Part shown: positions 9,572 through 18,148 of the stretch, piece after piece | Numbering within the stretch: position 1 is the first letter of the stretch | Layout: the number at the start of each line of letters is the position of its first letter | NCBI GenBank assembly: GCA_963716215.1 | Contig: OY970298.1 | Coordinates: forward strand, 1,426,001 to 1,490,000 | Direction of reading: 5' to 3' | Length of the DNA: 64,000 nucleotides | DNA from: JACVRW01 sp963716215 | GTDB lineage: Bacteria > Actinomycetota > Thermoleophilia > Solirubrobacterales > Thermoleophilaceae | The notes under the pieces: model-generated | Told to the model about the DNA's origin: nothing | What the model saw: only the letters and a program-made list of their open reading frames with translations | Databases searched by the model: none | Program-made: the position numbers and the translations under genes

Positions 9572-10159
9572 GTGCGCGAGGTCACCGTCTCCACCGTCAT
9601 CTCCGCTCCTCGGGAGCAGATCTTCGACTTCGTGTGCGACCTGGCCGCCCGCCCCGCGTTCACCGACCACTTCATGCGCGACTACCGGCTGGCGCGGGTC
9701 AACCCGGTGGGCGTCGGCGCGGCTTCGCGCTTCCAGCTGCGGGCGCCGTTCGGCAAGGAGTTCGCCGAGCTCCAGGTGACCGAGGTCGACCGGCCGCGCC
9801 GCATCGTCGAGGAGATCAGGGTCGGCCGCCGCGGGCGCAACCGCTCGCTCGCCGTGTACGACTTCACGGTGGAGGGGCGGGACATCACGCGCGTGGAGCT
9901 GACGACGTTCGGCGTGCCCGCGACCGCGGTCGATCGCATGAGGCAGATCGGCGCGGCCGGCTGGATGCGCCGTCAGACCTCCAAAGCGCTCGAGCGGTTG
10001 CGCATGATCTTCGAGAACCCACCGAGCGGAGACCTCAAGCGGGCCACGATCGCGGGCTACGAACCCGAGAAGTCGCCCCGCTTCGGCGTCGCTGCCGGCG
10101 CCGACCCCAGCCGCGCTCCGGTCGCGCCGGCCCGCGCGCCGACCGGCGAGGCCTCCTAG
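9572..10159 (+). CDS. SRPBCC (START-like) ligand-binding protein
   Basis: A 195-residue protein of the SRPBCC/polyketide cyclase-dehydrase superfamily. The N-terminal strand VTVSTVISAPREQIFDFVCD is the family signature, followed by an alternating strand pattern and a long C-terminal helix (AVDRMRQIGAAGWMRRQTSKALERL... region). The last 40 residues are Pro/Ala-rich and probably disordered. Such proteins bind hydrophobic ligands in a helix-grip cavity; no catalytic residues can be assigned. The GTG start at 9572 is chosen because the signature begins at once. The lipoprotein gene starts 1 base after its stop, so the two are probably co-transcribed. Confidence 0.8.
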   Translation: MREVTVSTVISAPREQIFDFVCDLAARPAFTDHFMRDYRLARVNPVGVGAASRFQLRAPFGKEFAELQVTEVDRPRRIVEEIRVGRRGRNRSLAVYDFTVEGRDITRVELTTFGVPATAVDRMRQIGAAGWMRRQTSKALERLRMIFENPPSGDLKRATIAGYEPEKSPRFGVAAGADPSRAPVAPARAPTGEAS

Positions 10160-10160
10160 A

Positions 10161-10712
10161 ATGCCGCGCTCGATGCTCCGCCGTCTGCCCATCGCCGCCT
10201 GCGTGCTCGCGCTGGCCGCGCCGCTCGCGCTCGCGGCCTGCGGCGACGAGGAGCCGGGCATCGACGAGCCCGCCCGCGAGGGCCTCGCGATCGAGATGGA
10301 GGGCGTGAGCTACAACGTCTTCATCACGCGCGAGCTGAACCCCGCGATCACCCCGGACAAGGCCTACGTGACCGACGAGGCCCCGCCCGGAGAGGCGCTG
10401 TACGGGATCTTCGTGAAGGTCTGCAACGTCACCGACGAGCAGCAGGAGACCGCCAGCGAGTTCACGGTCACGGACAACCAGGAGAACAGCTTCGAGCCGG
10501 AGCCGCTGCCGGAGGACAACCACTTCGCCTACCTCCCCGCCACGCTCGATCCGAAGGAGTGCATCCCGGAGGCGGGCAGCGTCGCGCAGCTCGGTCCCAC
10601 CGCCGGGTCCATGCTGCTGTTCAAGTTCCCGCTGCAGAACACCGAGAACCGGCCGCTGGAGCTCGAGATCGAGCACAACGGCGAGAAGCGCACCTTCGAG
10701 CTCGACATCTAG
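10161..10712 (+). CDS. Secreted lipoprotein of unknown function (DUF4352-like)
   Basis: A 183-residue lipoprotein. A basic start and hydrophobic stretch end in the lipobox LAAC with Cys27 as the lipidation site, followed by an acidic linker. The mature part looks like an immunoglobulin-like sandwich of the DUF4352 type: LYGIFVKVCNVTDEQQETAS matches the conserved strand in that group, and LELEIEHNGEKRTFELD closes it. It probably sits on the outer face of the membrane; no enzyme motif is visible. It starts one base after the SRPBCC gene and converges on the penicillin-binding protein gene. Confidence 0.7.
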   Translation: MPRSMLRRLPIAACVLALAAPLALAACGDEEPGIDEPAREGLAIEMEGVSYNVFITRELNPAITPDKAYVTDEAPPGEALYGIFVKVCNVTDEQQETASEFTVTDNQENSFEPEPLPEDNHFAYLPATLDPKECIPEAGSVAQLGPTAGSMLLFKFPLQNTENRPLELEIEHNGEKRTFELDI

Positions 10713-10721
10713 TCGCGGCTC

Positions 10722-12407
10722 TTACTGAAGGGCCGCCTCGAGCACCACTCGCGCCGCCGGCGCGGCCGTAGCGCCGCCCGCTCCGGCCCGCACCAGCATC
10801 ACCGCCACCGCGATGCGCGGTCGCTGTGCCGGGGCGTAGGCCGCGAACCAGGCGTCGGTGTTCGACGGGTCCGGCGGCGCCGTCTCGCCCGTCTCCGGGT
10901 CGCGCGTGTCCTCCAGCTCGGCGGTCCCGGTCTTGCCGGCCACCTTCACGCCCGGCAGCGCGGCGGCGGTGCCCGTGCCGTAGGCCACGGCGTCGACCAT
11001 CAGCGATCCGATCACGCGCGCGACGCGGCGCGGGACCACCCGCACGCCGCGGGTGGCGTCGCCCAGCGCCAGCGTGGGCAGGCGGCGCACGCCGCGGGCG
11101 GCGATCGTCTGCGCCACCGAGGCCATCTGCAGCGGCGTGGCGAGCGTGCGGAACTGGCCGATCGCGGTCGAGCCGACCTCGAGCGGGGACTGGATCTCGG
11201 ACGCCGGGGGCAGCGTGCTCGGCACCTCGCCGGGGACCGTCGGGTCGCCGTTCCACCCGAACAGCTCGGCCGTGGCGACCAGCGTCTCCGCGCCGAGCGT
11301 GACGCCGAGCGGGGCGAACACCGAGTTGCAGGAGTGGGCGAAGCTGTTGCGGAAGCTCCCGCCGCAGGACTCGCCGTTCGCGTTCTCGAGCTCGACGCCG
11401 TCGATCGTGGCGGCCGTTGCGATCGGGAACTCGGTCGACGGCTTGACGGCGCCGGCCTGGAGCGCCGCGGCGGTGGTGACGATCTTGAACGTCGAGCCGG
11501 GCGGCTGTGGCGCCGAGAAGGCGATGCCCGCCAGCGCCCGGATCTCCCCGTTGCGCGGATCGATTGCCGCGATGCCGCCGAAGCGCCCGGCCAGCCCGGT
11601 GACGGCCGCCTCCTGAAGGCGCGAGTCGATCGTCGTGCGCACGGGCTGCGCGGTCACCGGCTCGGCCCTCGCGATCACACGCCGCCCCGCCAGCAGGCGC
11701 CCGCCCGGACGCCCGGCGAGTTGGGCCTCGAACGCCTCCTCCAGGCCGCTCTGACCGACGGGCCAGCTGCTCGGGAAGCCCCGCGCGTAGAGCGCGCGGC
11801 GCTCCTCCATCGTCTCCTCGGCCGCGAGGGTGCCCGCGATCGAGCCCGCGATCGCCTCGAGCGGTGAGGTGCGTCGGTCGACCTGGCCGCGGGCGAGCAC
11901 CCTGCCGTCGCGCGAGAGCAGCGTGCCGCGCCGAGCCGGCCTGCTGGTGCGTCTGAGCGCCTCGCCGGGGCGCAGGCCGGGGTACGCCAGCAGCGGCCCC
12001 CAGATGACCCGCTCGCCGTCGATCGGGAGGCGCAGCTCGGCCGAGAGTCGGCCGAAGACGCGCGTGTGCAGCCTGATCGGCACGGTCACGGCACCGCCGC
12101 TCTCGCCGCGTGGCTCGCCGACCTCCACGCGGTCGGTGGTGGCCGTGGCCGCGGCGTCGCGGTAGGCCTGACGGAACTCGCGTACGGAGTGGATGCGGCG
12201 CGACGGCGCGGTCAGCAGCGCGTACATGGCGCGGAAGTCCTGGCGTGCCCACGCGTGCGTGAACGCGTCGGCGGTGCGCTCAGCCGTGGAGGACGAGCCC
12301 GCGCCGACGATCATCCCGACCGCGCCCGAGAGCAACGCGAGAACGGCGAGCGCCGGCACCGCGCGGTGGGTGAGCCGGCGCCGGCGCTCCGGCGAAAGCT
12401 CGATCAC
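10722..12407 (-). CDS. Class B penicillin-binding protein (PbpA-like transpeptidase)
   Basis: A 561-residue membrane-anchored D,D-transpeptidase that cross-links peptidoglycan outside the cell. One N-terminal membrane helix (residues 16-36) is followed by an NTF2-like/MecA N-terminal domain (TADAFTHAWARQDFRAMYALL), a linker domain, and the transpeptidase domain. Its three motifs are present: SxxK as GSTFK near residue 303, SxN as SCN near 360 and KTG as KTGTAE near 490. The NTF2-like domain groups it with actinobacterial PBPA-type enzymes rather than FtsI. It is divergent by 24 bp from a MarP-like protease gene, so the two envelope genes share a control region. Confidence 0.9.
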   Translation of the reverse strand: MIELSPERRRRLTHRAVPALAVLALLSGAVGMIVGAGSSSTAERTADAFTHAWARQDFRAMYALLTAPSRRIHSVREFRQAYRDAAATATTDRVEVGEPRGESGGAVTVPIRLHTRVFGRLSAELRLPIDGERVIWGPLLAYPGLRPGEALRRTSRPARRGTLLSRDGRVLARGQVDRRTSPLEAIAGSIAGTLAAEETMEERRALYARGFPSSWPVGQSGLEEAFEAQLAGRPGGRLLAGRRVIARAEPVTAQPVRTTIDSRLQEAAVTGLAGRFGGIAAIDPRNGEIRALAGIAFSAPQPPGSTFKIVTTAAALQAGAVKPSTEFPIATAATIDGVELENANGESCGGSFRNSFAHSCNSVFAPLGVTLGAETLVATAELFGWNGDPTVPGEVPSTLPPASEIQSPLEVGSTAIGQFRTLATPLQMASVAQTIAARGVRRLPTLALGDATRGVRVVPRRVARVIGSLMVDAVAYGTGTAAALPGVKVAGKTGTAELEDTRDPETGETAPPDPSNTDAWFAAYAPAQRPRIAVAVMLVRAGAGGATAAPAARVVLEAALQ

Positions 12408-12431
12408 CGGGTATTACCCTGGCTCCGGCGA

Positions 12432-13580
12432 GTGACCGCCCTGGACTGGATCATCGTCGTGTTCACGGTGCTGATGGCGCTCTGGGGGTACGCCCAGGGG
12501 CTGATCGTAGGCGCGCTGTCACTGGTGGGCTTCGCGGCAGGAGCGTTTATCGGCTCCCGGCTCGGCCCGCTGCTGCTTACGGAAGGCGCCGAATCGCCCT
12601 ACGCGCCCCTGTTCGCGCTCGTGGGGGCGCTGGTGGTCGGAGGTGTGCTCGCCTCCGGTCTGGAGCTGCTCGGGTTCCACCTGCGCCAGCACCTCGGCGG
12701 CAGGCTCGGCCTGCTCGACGGGCTCGGCGGGGGTGTGCTGGTGGCCTGCCTCGGCCTCGGGCTGGTCTGGCTGGCCGGCGCCGTCGCGCTGCAGACGCCC
12801 GGAGCGCGGGAGCTGCGCGGGTCGATCCAGCGCTCCACGATCCTGCGCGAGCTGAACGAGCACCTGCCCCCGTCGGGGTCGATCCTGCGCGCGTTCGCCC
12901 GCTTCGACCCGTTCCCCCAGATCGACGGACCGCGGACCGACGTCCGACCGCCCGACTCGCGCATCGCCCGCGACCCCGAGGTGCGCGCCGCCGGACGCAG
13001 CGTGGTGAAGGTGCTCGGCACGGCCTGCGGCCTCGGCGTGCAGGGCAGCGGCTGGGTGGGGGCCGACGGGGTGGTGGTGACCAACGCCCACGTGGTCGCG
13101 GGGCAGGACGACACCACCGTGCAGGTCGGGGGCGCCGGGCCGCGCATGGAGGCCGAGGCGATCTGGTTCGACTCGCGCAACGACCTGGCCCTGCTGCGCG
13201 CCCCTGGCCTGGCGGGCCTGCCGCGCCTTCGGTTGCGCGAGAACGCCCCCGAGGGCACCTCGGCGGCGATTCTCGGCTTCCCGGAGAACGGGCCGTACGA
13301 CGTGGCGCCGGCCCGGCTCGGCCACACGGCCACCGTGGTCAGCCAGGACGCCTACGGGCATGGGCCGGTGCGCCGCGCGATCACGTCGTTGCGGGGGCAG
13401 GTGCGCCAGGGCAACTCGGGCGGGCCGATGGTGGACGGCCGCGGGCGCGTGGTGACCACGATCTTCGCCGCCACCGTGTCGGACGGTGGCCGCAGCGGCT
13501 ACGGCGTGCCGGACTCGGTGGTGGCCGACGCGCTCGACAGCGCGAGCGGGCCGGTCTCCACCGGCCCCTGCGCACGCTAG
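12432..13580 (+). CDS. MarP-like membrane serine protease (CvpA plus trypsin-like domain)
   Basis: A 382-residue protein with four N-terminal membrane helices of the CvpA family (VTALDWIIVVFTVLMALWG onward) and an extracytoplasmic chymotrypsin-like protease domain. The triad is visible: His in VTNAHVV near residue 219, Asp in RNDLALL near 251 and Ser in GNSGGP near 329. This architecture is that of mycobacterial MarP, which supports acid and oxidative stress resistance by processing a peptidoglycan hydrolase; the same role here is inferred. The frame is open much further upstream, but GTG 12432 is chosen because the first helix begins there and it lies just outside the divergent PBP start. 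Confidence 0.88.
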   Translation: MTALDWIIVVFTVLMALWGYAQGLIVGALSLVGFAAGAFIGSRLGPLLLTEGAESPYAPLFALVGALVVGGVLASGLELLGFHLRQHLGGRLGLLDGLGGGVLVACLGLGLVWLAGAVALQTPGARELRGSIQRSTILRELNEHLPPSGSILRAFARFDPFPQIDGPRTDVRPPDSRIARDPEVRAAGRSVVKVLGTACGLGVQGSGWVGADGVVVTNAHVVAGQDDTTVQVGGAGPRMEAEAIWFDSRNDLALLRAPGLAGLPRLRLRENAPEGTSAAILGFPENGPYDVAPARLGHTATVVSQDAYGHGPVRRAITSLRGQVRQGNSGGPMVDGRGRVVTTIFAATVSDGGRSGYGVPDSVVADALDSASGPVSTGPCAR

Positions 13581-14482
13581 AGCGCGGCCAGCACCGCGTC
13601 GATGTCCGCGGAGCTCGTGGCGATCAGCTGCTCGGCCTGTGCGCGCAGGTCGCGCAGGTTGGCCTCGCTCGCGTCGTCGAGGTCGTCGCTCGCCTGCGTC
13701 AGCTCGACCTGCAGGCGCCAGTAGTGACCCGCCGGCAGCGCATGGCTGAGCTGGTAGTGCACCGCGTCCGAGACGCCGTCGAACACCACGTCGATGATCG
13801 GCCGCGCCCACTCCAGCAGGCCCCAGTCCTCCACGTCGGCGAAGCTGCGCTTGCGCGTGCGCTGCCCGGTGCCGAGCGAGAGCAGCACGATCTCGGCGGC
13901 GGGCTGGAAGCGCAGCACCTCCGCGAACGCGCACATCGCCGGGTTGGCCGCGAACACCCCGCCGTCGACCAGCGCCTGCTCGCCAAGTCGGTACGGCTCG
14001 AAGTAGGTGGGCGCCGCGGAGGTTGCGCGCGCCACGACCGACAGCGGGAAGTCCTCGCCCTCCTCGCGCGCCTTGCGGCTCTTGAAGAAGTAGGGACCCG
14101 GCTCGCCCATGTTGTACGCCGGCACGAGCAGGTCGGGCTTGGTCTCCGCCAGGCGCTTGTCCGCGAGGAAACGCGTCAGCGCGCGGTCGAGCGCGGCGGA
14201 GTCGTACTTCTCGTCGAGCAGCCCGTCGACGCTGCGGATGCGCTGCCCCAGCGAGCGGTCGAAGATGTCCGGGCCCTCCTCCTCGTAGAGGGCGACCAGC
14301 TCATCGGCGGGCAACGGATCGGGGGCGCAGAGGGCGCAGACGAGGATGCCTCCGGTCGACGTGCCCGCGATCAGGTCGAACAGCTCGAAGACGCGCCGGC
14401 CCGACCGGCGCTCGATCTCGGCAAGGACGAGGGCCGGGATGAGCCCGCGGATCCCTCCGCCGTCGATGCTGAGCACCCGCAT
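13577..14482 (-). CDS. Patatin-like phospholipase
   Basis: A 301-residue patatin-fold lipid acyl hydrolase. The oxyanion loop GGGIRG is at residues 8-13, the nucleophile elbow GTSTG has Ser42, and the catalytic Asp lies in LVDGGVFAANPA near residue 183. There is no signal peptide, so it acts in the cytoplasm on membrane lipids. A closely similar fold is used by the CapV effector of CBASS phage defence, but no nucleotidyltransferase or other defence gene is adjacent, so a housekeeping lipase is the more cautious reading. Its 3' end overlaps the convergent protease gene by 4 bases, and it is divergent from the secreted protein at 14509. Confidence 0.88.
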   Translation of the reverse strand: MRVLSIDGGGIRGLIPALVLAEIERRSGRRVFELFDLIAGTSTGGILVCALCAPDPLPADELVALYEEEGPDIFDRSLGQRIRSVDGLLDEKYDSAALDRALTRFLADKRLAETKPDLLVPAYNMGEPGPYFFKSRKAREEGEDFPLSVVARATSAAPTYFEPYRLGEQALVDGGVFAANPAMCAFAEVLRFQPAAEIVLLSLGTGQRTRKRSFADVEDWGLLEWARPIIDVVFDGVSDAVHYQLSHALPAGHYWRLQVELTQASDDLDDASEANLRDLRAQAEQLIATSSADIDAVLAAL

Positions 14483-14508
14483 CCACCCTGAACGCTACAA
14501 CTGGGGGC

Positions 14509-15363
14509 GTGCGTGCCGTCTGGACAGTCGTTGCGATTTGCTGTGCGGGGGTCGGCGTCGCCGCCGCCCAGCCGCCGGCCGAGCCGCCCGCGGGCGAGCC
14601 CCCGCAGCGTGCCGAGGTGGACCCGAACCCGTGCATCACCCCGCGCGCGAAGGCGCTGCGCTGCCCGGACCTCGTCATGCGCCGCCCCTGGGGGCTCTAC
14701 CTCGACAAGCTCACCCAGCGCGGCCACGCGCTGCTGCGCGCCGGGAACGTGATCGACTCGGTCGGGAAGGGGCCTGTCGAGCTGCACGGCGTGCGGTACA
14801 ACCGCGTCTTCATGCGCGCCCGACAGCGCATCTACAAGCGCGGCGGCGGGCGCATCGGGGTGCGTACCGGTGCCCGCCTGCGGCTGAAGTTCGCGCACCT
14901 GTCGCTGTTCTGGTGGAAGTACTACAACGCCGCCCGCTTCGAGCTCTGGCGCGTGGACGCCCAGGGCAAGCGCACAGTCAAGGTGCGCACAGGTCCGAAG
15001 GTCTCCTACTGCCTGCGCGACCTCACCCACACCCGCCCGATGCTGCGCCGCTCGCCGTTCCTGCCGGTGTACCCGGCGTGCAACACCAACCCCGGCCGGC
15101 GCCAGATCACGCTGGGCACGTCCGTCGGCTGGGCCGACATCTATCCGCCCAGCTATCCGGAGCAGTGGATCGACGTGACCGGTCTACGCGGCTGCTTCGC
15201 GTACGTCCACATCGCGGATCCCGAGAACGGCGTCTTCGAGTCCGACGAGGACAACAACGAGGCCCAGCTGATCGTGCGGCTGCCCTACCGCGCCGAGGCC
15301 CGGCGTGAGGGGTGCCGGGGCCGGGACCGCGGGAAGTACCACGACCCGAGGCAGTACCCCTAG
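14509..15363 (+). CDS. Secreted lysyl-oxidase-like protein lacking the copper histidines
   Basis: A 284-residue exported protein (signal peptide, residues 1-20, ending AAAQ). Its second half follows the lysyl-oxidase pattern: ARFELW, VSYCLRDL, then GTSVGWADIYPPSYPEQW with IDVTGL, and FESDEDNNEAQLIVRLPY. In active lysyl oxidases a His-rich copper site (W-x-H-x-H type) sits just before the ARFELW-like strand. Here that segment reads FAHLSLFWWKYYN, keeping one His at most. It may therefore be a non-catalytic binding protein that keeps the fold. The start GTG lies 26 bp from the divergent patatin gene. Family assignment is from motif order only. Confidence 0.55.
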   Translation: MRAVWTVVAICCAGVGVAAAQPPAEPPAGEPPQRAEVDPNPCITPRAKALRCPDLVMRRPWGLYLDKLTQRGHALLRAGNVIDSVGKGPVELHGVRYNRVFMRARQRIYKRGGGRIGVRTGARLRLKFAHLSLFWWKYYNAARFELWRVDAQGKRTVKVRTGPKVSYCLRDLTHTRPMLRRSPFLPVYPACNTNPGRRQITLGTSVGWADIYPPSYPEQWIDVTGLRGCFAYVHIADPENGVFESDEDNNEAQLIVRLPYRAEARREGCRGRDRGKYHDPRQYP

Positions 15364-16082
15364 CCGGACGGCCCGAAGCGCTCGGTGCGCACCCGGCCGG
15401 CGTCGAAGCCGGCGTCCACCAGCAGCTGGCTGGCGGCTTCCACGAACCCGTTCGAGCCGCACACGAACGCGGTCCCAGCGCTGAAGGCCGGGTCGGCGAG
15501 CAAGGTGGTGTCGACCCGCCCTGTGTGGCCGGTCCAGCCCGCCGGCGGCTCGCGCGTGAACGTGAGCTGCGCGTCGTCGCCGAGCTCGTCGGCGTAGATC
15601 ACGTCGTCGCGGGCCCGCACCGAGTACACCAACCGCATCGGCACGTCGGGCATCGTGCGGCGGCGATGGCGCAGGATCGCCATCAGCGGCACGACCCCCG
15701 AGCCGCCACCGACCAGCAGCACGGGCGCCTCGCCGCGCCAGACGAAGTACGAGGCGAACGGGCCGCGCACCTCGACCTGGTCGCCCTCCTCCAGGACGTC
15801 GTGGAAGTACGGCGACACCTCGCCGTCGGCCAGCCGGTCCACGGTCAGCTCGATCTCGCCCTCGTCGAGGGGCGAGGAGGCGATCGAGTAGGAGCGCTGG
15901 GCGTGGTAGCCGTCCGGGGCGGTCAGCCGGACGTCGTAGTGCTGACCGGGCAGGTGCGGCATCCACATCGGCAGATCGAGGCGGAACGACTTGACCGTTG
16001 GGGTCTCGCGCCTGATCGAGGTCACGGTCGCGATCTGCCACCGACCGGGCGCGCGCTGCTCGACGGCCGTCAATCCGACCAA
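15360..16082 (-). CDS. FAD/NAD(P)-binding ferredoxin-reductase-type oxidoreductase
   Basis: A 240-residue flavin reductase of the ferredoxin-NADP reductase superfamily without an added ferredoxin domain. The FAD motif is RSYSIASSP, and the pyridine-nucleotide motif GGGSGVVPLMAILRH lies near residue 125. CGSNGFVEAASQLL and a terminal ERFGPSG complete the fold. Its start overlaps the end of the upstream sulfite-oxidase-like gene by 13 bases, so it is probably the electron partner of that molybdoprotein. Direction of electron flow is not evident. The 3' end overlaps the convergent lysyl-oxidase-like gene by 4 bases. Confidence 0.88.
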   Translation of the reverse strand: MVGLTAVEQRAPGRWQIATVTSIRRETPTVKSFRLDLPMWMPHLPGQHYDVRLTAPDGYHAQRSYSIASSPLDEGEIELTVDRLADGEVSPYFHDVLEEGDQVEVRGPFASYFVWRGEAPVLLVGGGSGVVPLMAILRHRRRTMPDVPMRLVYSVRARDDVIYADELGDDAQLTFTREPPAGWTGHTGRVDTTLLADPAFSAGTAFVCGSNGFVEAASQLLVDAGFDAGRVRTERFGPSG

Positions 16083-16681
16083 TAGCGCTCCTCCTTGAAG
16101 GGGTCGCCGCGGTTGTGGTACCCGTTGGCCTCCCAGAAGCCCGGCTCGTCATGGTCCATCACGCGCAGGCCGGCGATCCACTTTGCGCTCTTCCAGAAGT
16201 AGAGGTGCGGCACCAGCAGCCGCGCCGGGCCGCCGTGCTCGCGCGGCAGCGGCTCGCCCTCGTGCTCGGTGACCACCCAGGCCTTGCCACCGGTGAGGTC
16301 GTCGAGCGCCAGATTGGTCGTGTAGCCGCCGTAGGAGTGCGCCATCGCGTAGCCGCCCTCGGGCTGCGCCTGCGCCAGCAGCGTGTCGACCGAGACCCCG
16401 CCGAAGCTGGTGCCGAGCTTGGACCACTTCGTCACGCAGTGGATGTCGCACGGGACCGTCTCCTGCCCGAGCGCGTGGAGCTCGTCCCAGGTCCACTCGC
16501 GCGACTCGCTGACCATCCCGTCGATCCGCAGCCGCCACTCGCCCGTGTCGACCCGAGGGGTCGGCCCGGCGGTCAGCACCGGGAAGCCGGACTCGAGGTA
16601 CTGGCCGGGCGGGAGCCGGTCGGCGAGCTCCTCCGGCGTCCGGCGCCGTCGGGTGAAGCCTCGTGAGATGAAGCCGCTCAC
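16070..16681 (-). CDS. Sulfite-oxidase-like molybdopterin oxidoreductase
   Basis: A 203-residue protein consisting of the oxidoreductase molybdopterin-binding domain (SUOX/YedY fold). The molybdenum ligand is Cys82 in CDIHCVTKWSK, and DGMVSESREWTWDEL plus GPARLLVPHLYFWKSAKW are family signatures. There is no twin-arginine signal, only a basic N-terminus (RGFTRRRRTPEEL), so a cytoplasmic location is likely. With no heme or dimerisation domain it is close to the minimal sulfite-oxidase-like type. The overlapping flavin reductase gene downstream suggests an NAD(P)H- or FAD-linked pair. The substrate is unknown; sulfite, sulfoxides or N-oxides are all possible. Confidence 0.85.
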   Translation of the reverse strand: MSGFISRGFTRRRRTPEELADRLPPGQYLESGFPVLTAGPTPRVDTGEWRLRIDGMVSESREWTWDELHALGQETVPCDIHCVTKWSKLGTSFGGVSVDTLLAQAQPEGGYAMAHSYGGYTTNLALDDLTGGKAWVVTEHEGEPLPREHGGPARLLVPHLYFWKSAKWIAGLRVMDHDEPGFWEANGYHNRGDPFKEERYWSD

Positions 16682-16693
16682 GGTGGGCCGAGC

Positions 16694-18148
16694 CTACCGC
16701 GCGAGGTGCATGCCCAGCGCGCGCGGTGCAGCGCACACGGCGCGGGTGAGCGGGTCTGCCCGCCGGCCGGTCTCCTCCACGTGCTCCCGGCGCACCAGGG
16801 CGCTGCGCACCAGCGAGCCGCCCAGCCAGGCGAGCGGCTCGGGCGGGACCCAGGCCCCGGCGTCGGCGTCCACGATCGGGAGGCTGGTCAGCTCGTCGCT
16901 GCGCCCCAGGGCGAGCCTGGCGAGCGTGCGGCCGGCCAGCCGCGACGGACCGACCCCGTTGCCGGTGAAGCCGAGCGCGAAGTGGACCCGCGAGCCGGGC
17001 AGGGTGCCGACCTGGGGGATGTGGCTGGGGGAGACGTCGATCGGCCCGCCCCAGGCGTGGGTCACGCGCCGCCCACGCACGCCCGGGAACAGCCGCTCGA
17101 GCGCCGCGCGGGTCTCGCGCACGGCGTCGGAATCGACCTCGACGCGGCCGTTCAGCCGCGCGCCGTACGCCGGTCGCCCGCCGCCCCAGCCCAGCAGGAT
17201 GCGCCCGTCGCGCGTGGTGCGGAAGTAGTGGACCAGCGTGCGCCCGTCGGTGATGCACTCGCCGCCGGTCCAGCCGAGCTCGGCGATCACGTCCGGCACG
17301 GGCTCCGTGAGCACGATGTGCGACGAGGTCACCGTGAGGCGTGAGCGCAGCCGGGGCAGGGCGCGGCTGGCCGGGCCGATCGCCAGCACGGCGGCACCGG
17401 CGCTCACCTTCCCCGCGCCCGCCTCGACGGTCACGCTCTCGCCGCCGCCGTTGCCTGCGCTCGCCAGCGAGCGCAGGCCGGTCACCCGCGAGTGCTCGTG
17501 CACCTGCACGCCGCGGTCGATCAGCCGGCGGCGCAGGCCGAGCGCCAGGCGGGCGGGCTGGAGGGTGGCGAAGTCGGGGATGAAGACCCCGCGGCGGAAC
17601 TCCGGCGACGCGCAGCGCTGCGCGACCTGCTCGCCGGACAGCTCGACGACCCGGTCCGGCGCTCCGAGGGCCGCTGCGGCGGCCACGGCGCCGCGGCCCA
17701 CCTCGTCGAACGGGGCCGCGGTGGAGACGCACATGTACCCGGACTGGTTGAACCAGGCGTCAACAGCCTCGTCGTCGCACCAGGCGCCGATCGAGGCGAC
17801 GGTCGCGCTGGAGGCGTCCAGCAGGGCGCGCGCGGGCCCGTCGCCGAAGCGGTCGCGCAGGGCGGGGGCGGAGAGCCACATCGACTCGCAGAAGCCCCCA
17901 TTGCGACCGCTCGGCCCGTGGCCGCAGACGCCGGCCTCGAGCAGCACCACCGTGGCGCCCTGCTCCATCAGCTCCCAGGCCGCCCACATGCCGGTGTAGC
18001 CGCCTCCGATGACCACCACGTCGGCCGTCACGGAGCCGTCGAGCGGGGGCCGGGAATCGACCTTCCCGGCCTCCTCCAGCCACCATCCGGTGGAAGTGTG
18101 ACTACCGATCTGCGTATCGTGAGGGCCGATGGGCAAGACCCTAGTCAT
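16694..18148 (-). CDS. FAD-dependent amino-acid/amine oxidoreductase (DAO family)
   Basis: A DAO-family flavoprotein of about 484 residues, most like gamma-glutamylputrescine oxidases. ADVVVIGGGYTGMWAAWEL is the FAD-binding Rossmann motif, followed by EAGVCGHGPSGRNGG, where GRNGG is typical of this branch, and a C-terminal GFTGNGVGPSRLAGR that closes the FAD site. It probably oxidises a secondary or primary amine. The start is uncertain: the frame is open to 18205, and ATG 18148 or TTG 18136 would overlap the divergent topoisomerase gene by 20 or 8 bases. It lies 12 bp upstream of the sulfite-oxidase-like gene on the same strand. Confidence 0.82.
   Translation of the reverse strand: MTRVLPIGPHDTQIGSHTSTGWWLEEAGKVDSRPPLDGSVTADVVVIGGGYTGMWAAWELMEQGATVVLLEAGVCGHGPSGRNGGFCESMWLSAPALRDRFGDGPARALLDASSATVASIGAWCDDEAVDAWFNQSGYMCVSTAAPFDEVGRGAVAAAAALGAPDRVVELSGEQVAQRCASPEFRRGVFIPDFATLQPARLALGLRRRLIDRGVQVHEHSRVTGLRSLASAGNGGGESVTVEAGAGKVSAGAAVLAIGPASRALPRLRSRLTVTSSHIVLTEPVPDVIAELGWTGGECITDGRTLVHYFRTTRDGRILLGWGGGRPAYGARLNGRVEVDSDAVRETRAALERLFPGVRGRRVTHAWGGPIDVSPSHIPQVGTLPGSRVHFALGFTGNGVGPSRLAGRTLARLALGRSDELTSLPIVDADAGAWVPPEPLAWLGGSLVRSALVRREHVEETGRRADPLTRAVCAAPRALGMHLAR

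Noticed and set aside
13577..14482. Patatin as a CBASS (CapV) defence effector
   Set aside because: No cGAS/DncV-like nucleotidyltransferase or accessory gene lies nearby; neighbours are a protease and a secreted protein.
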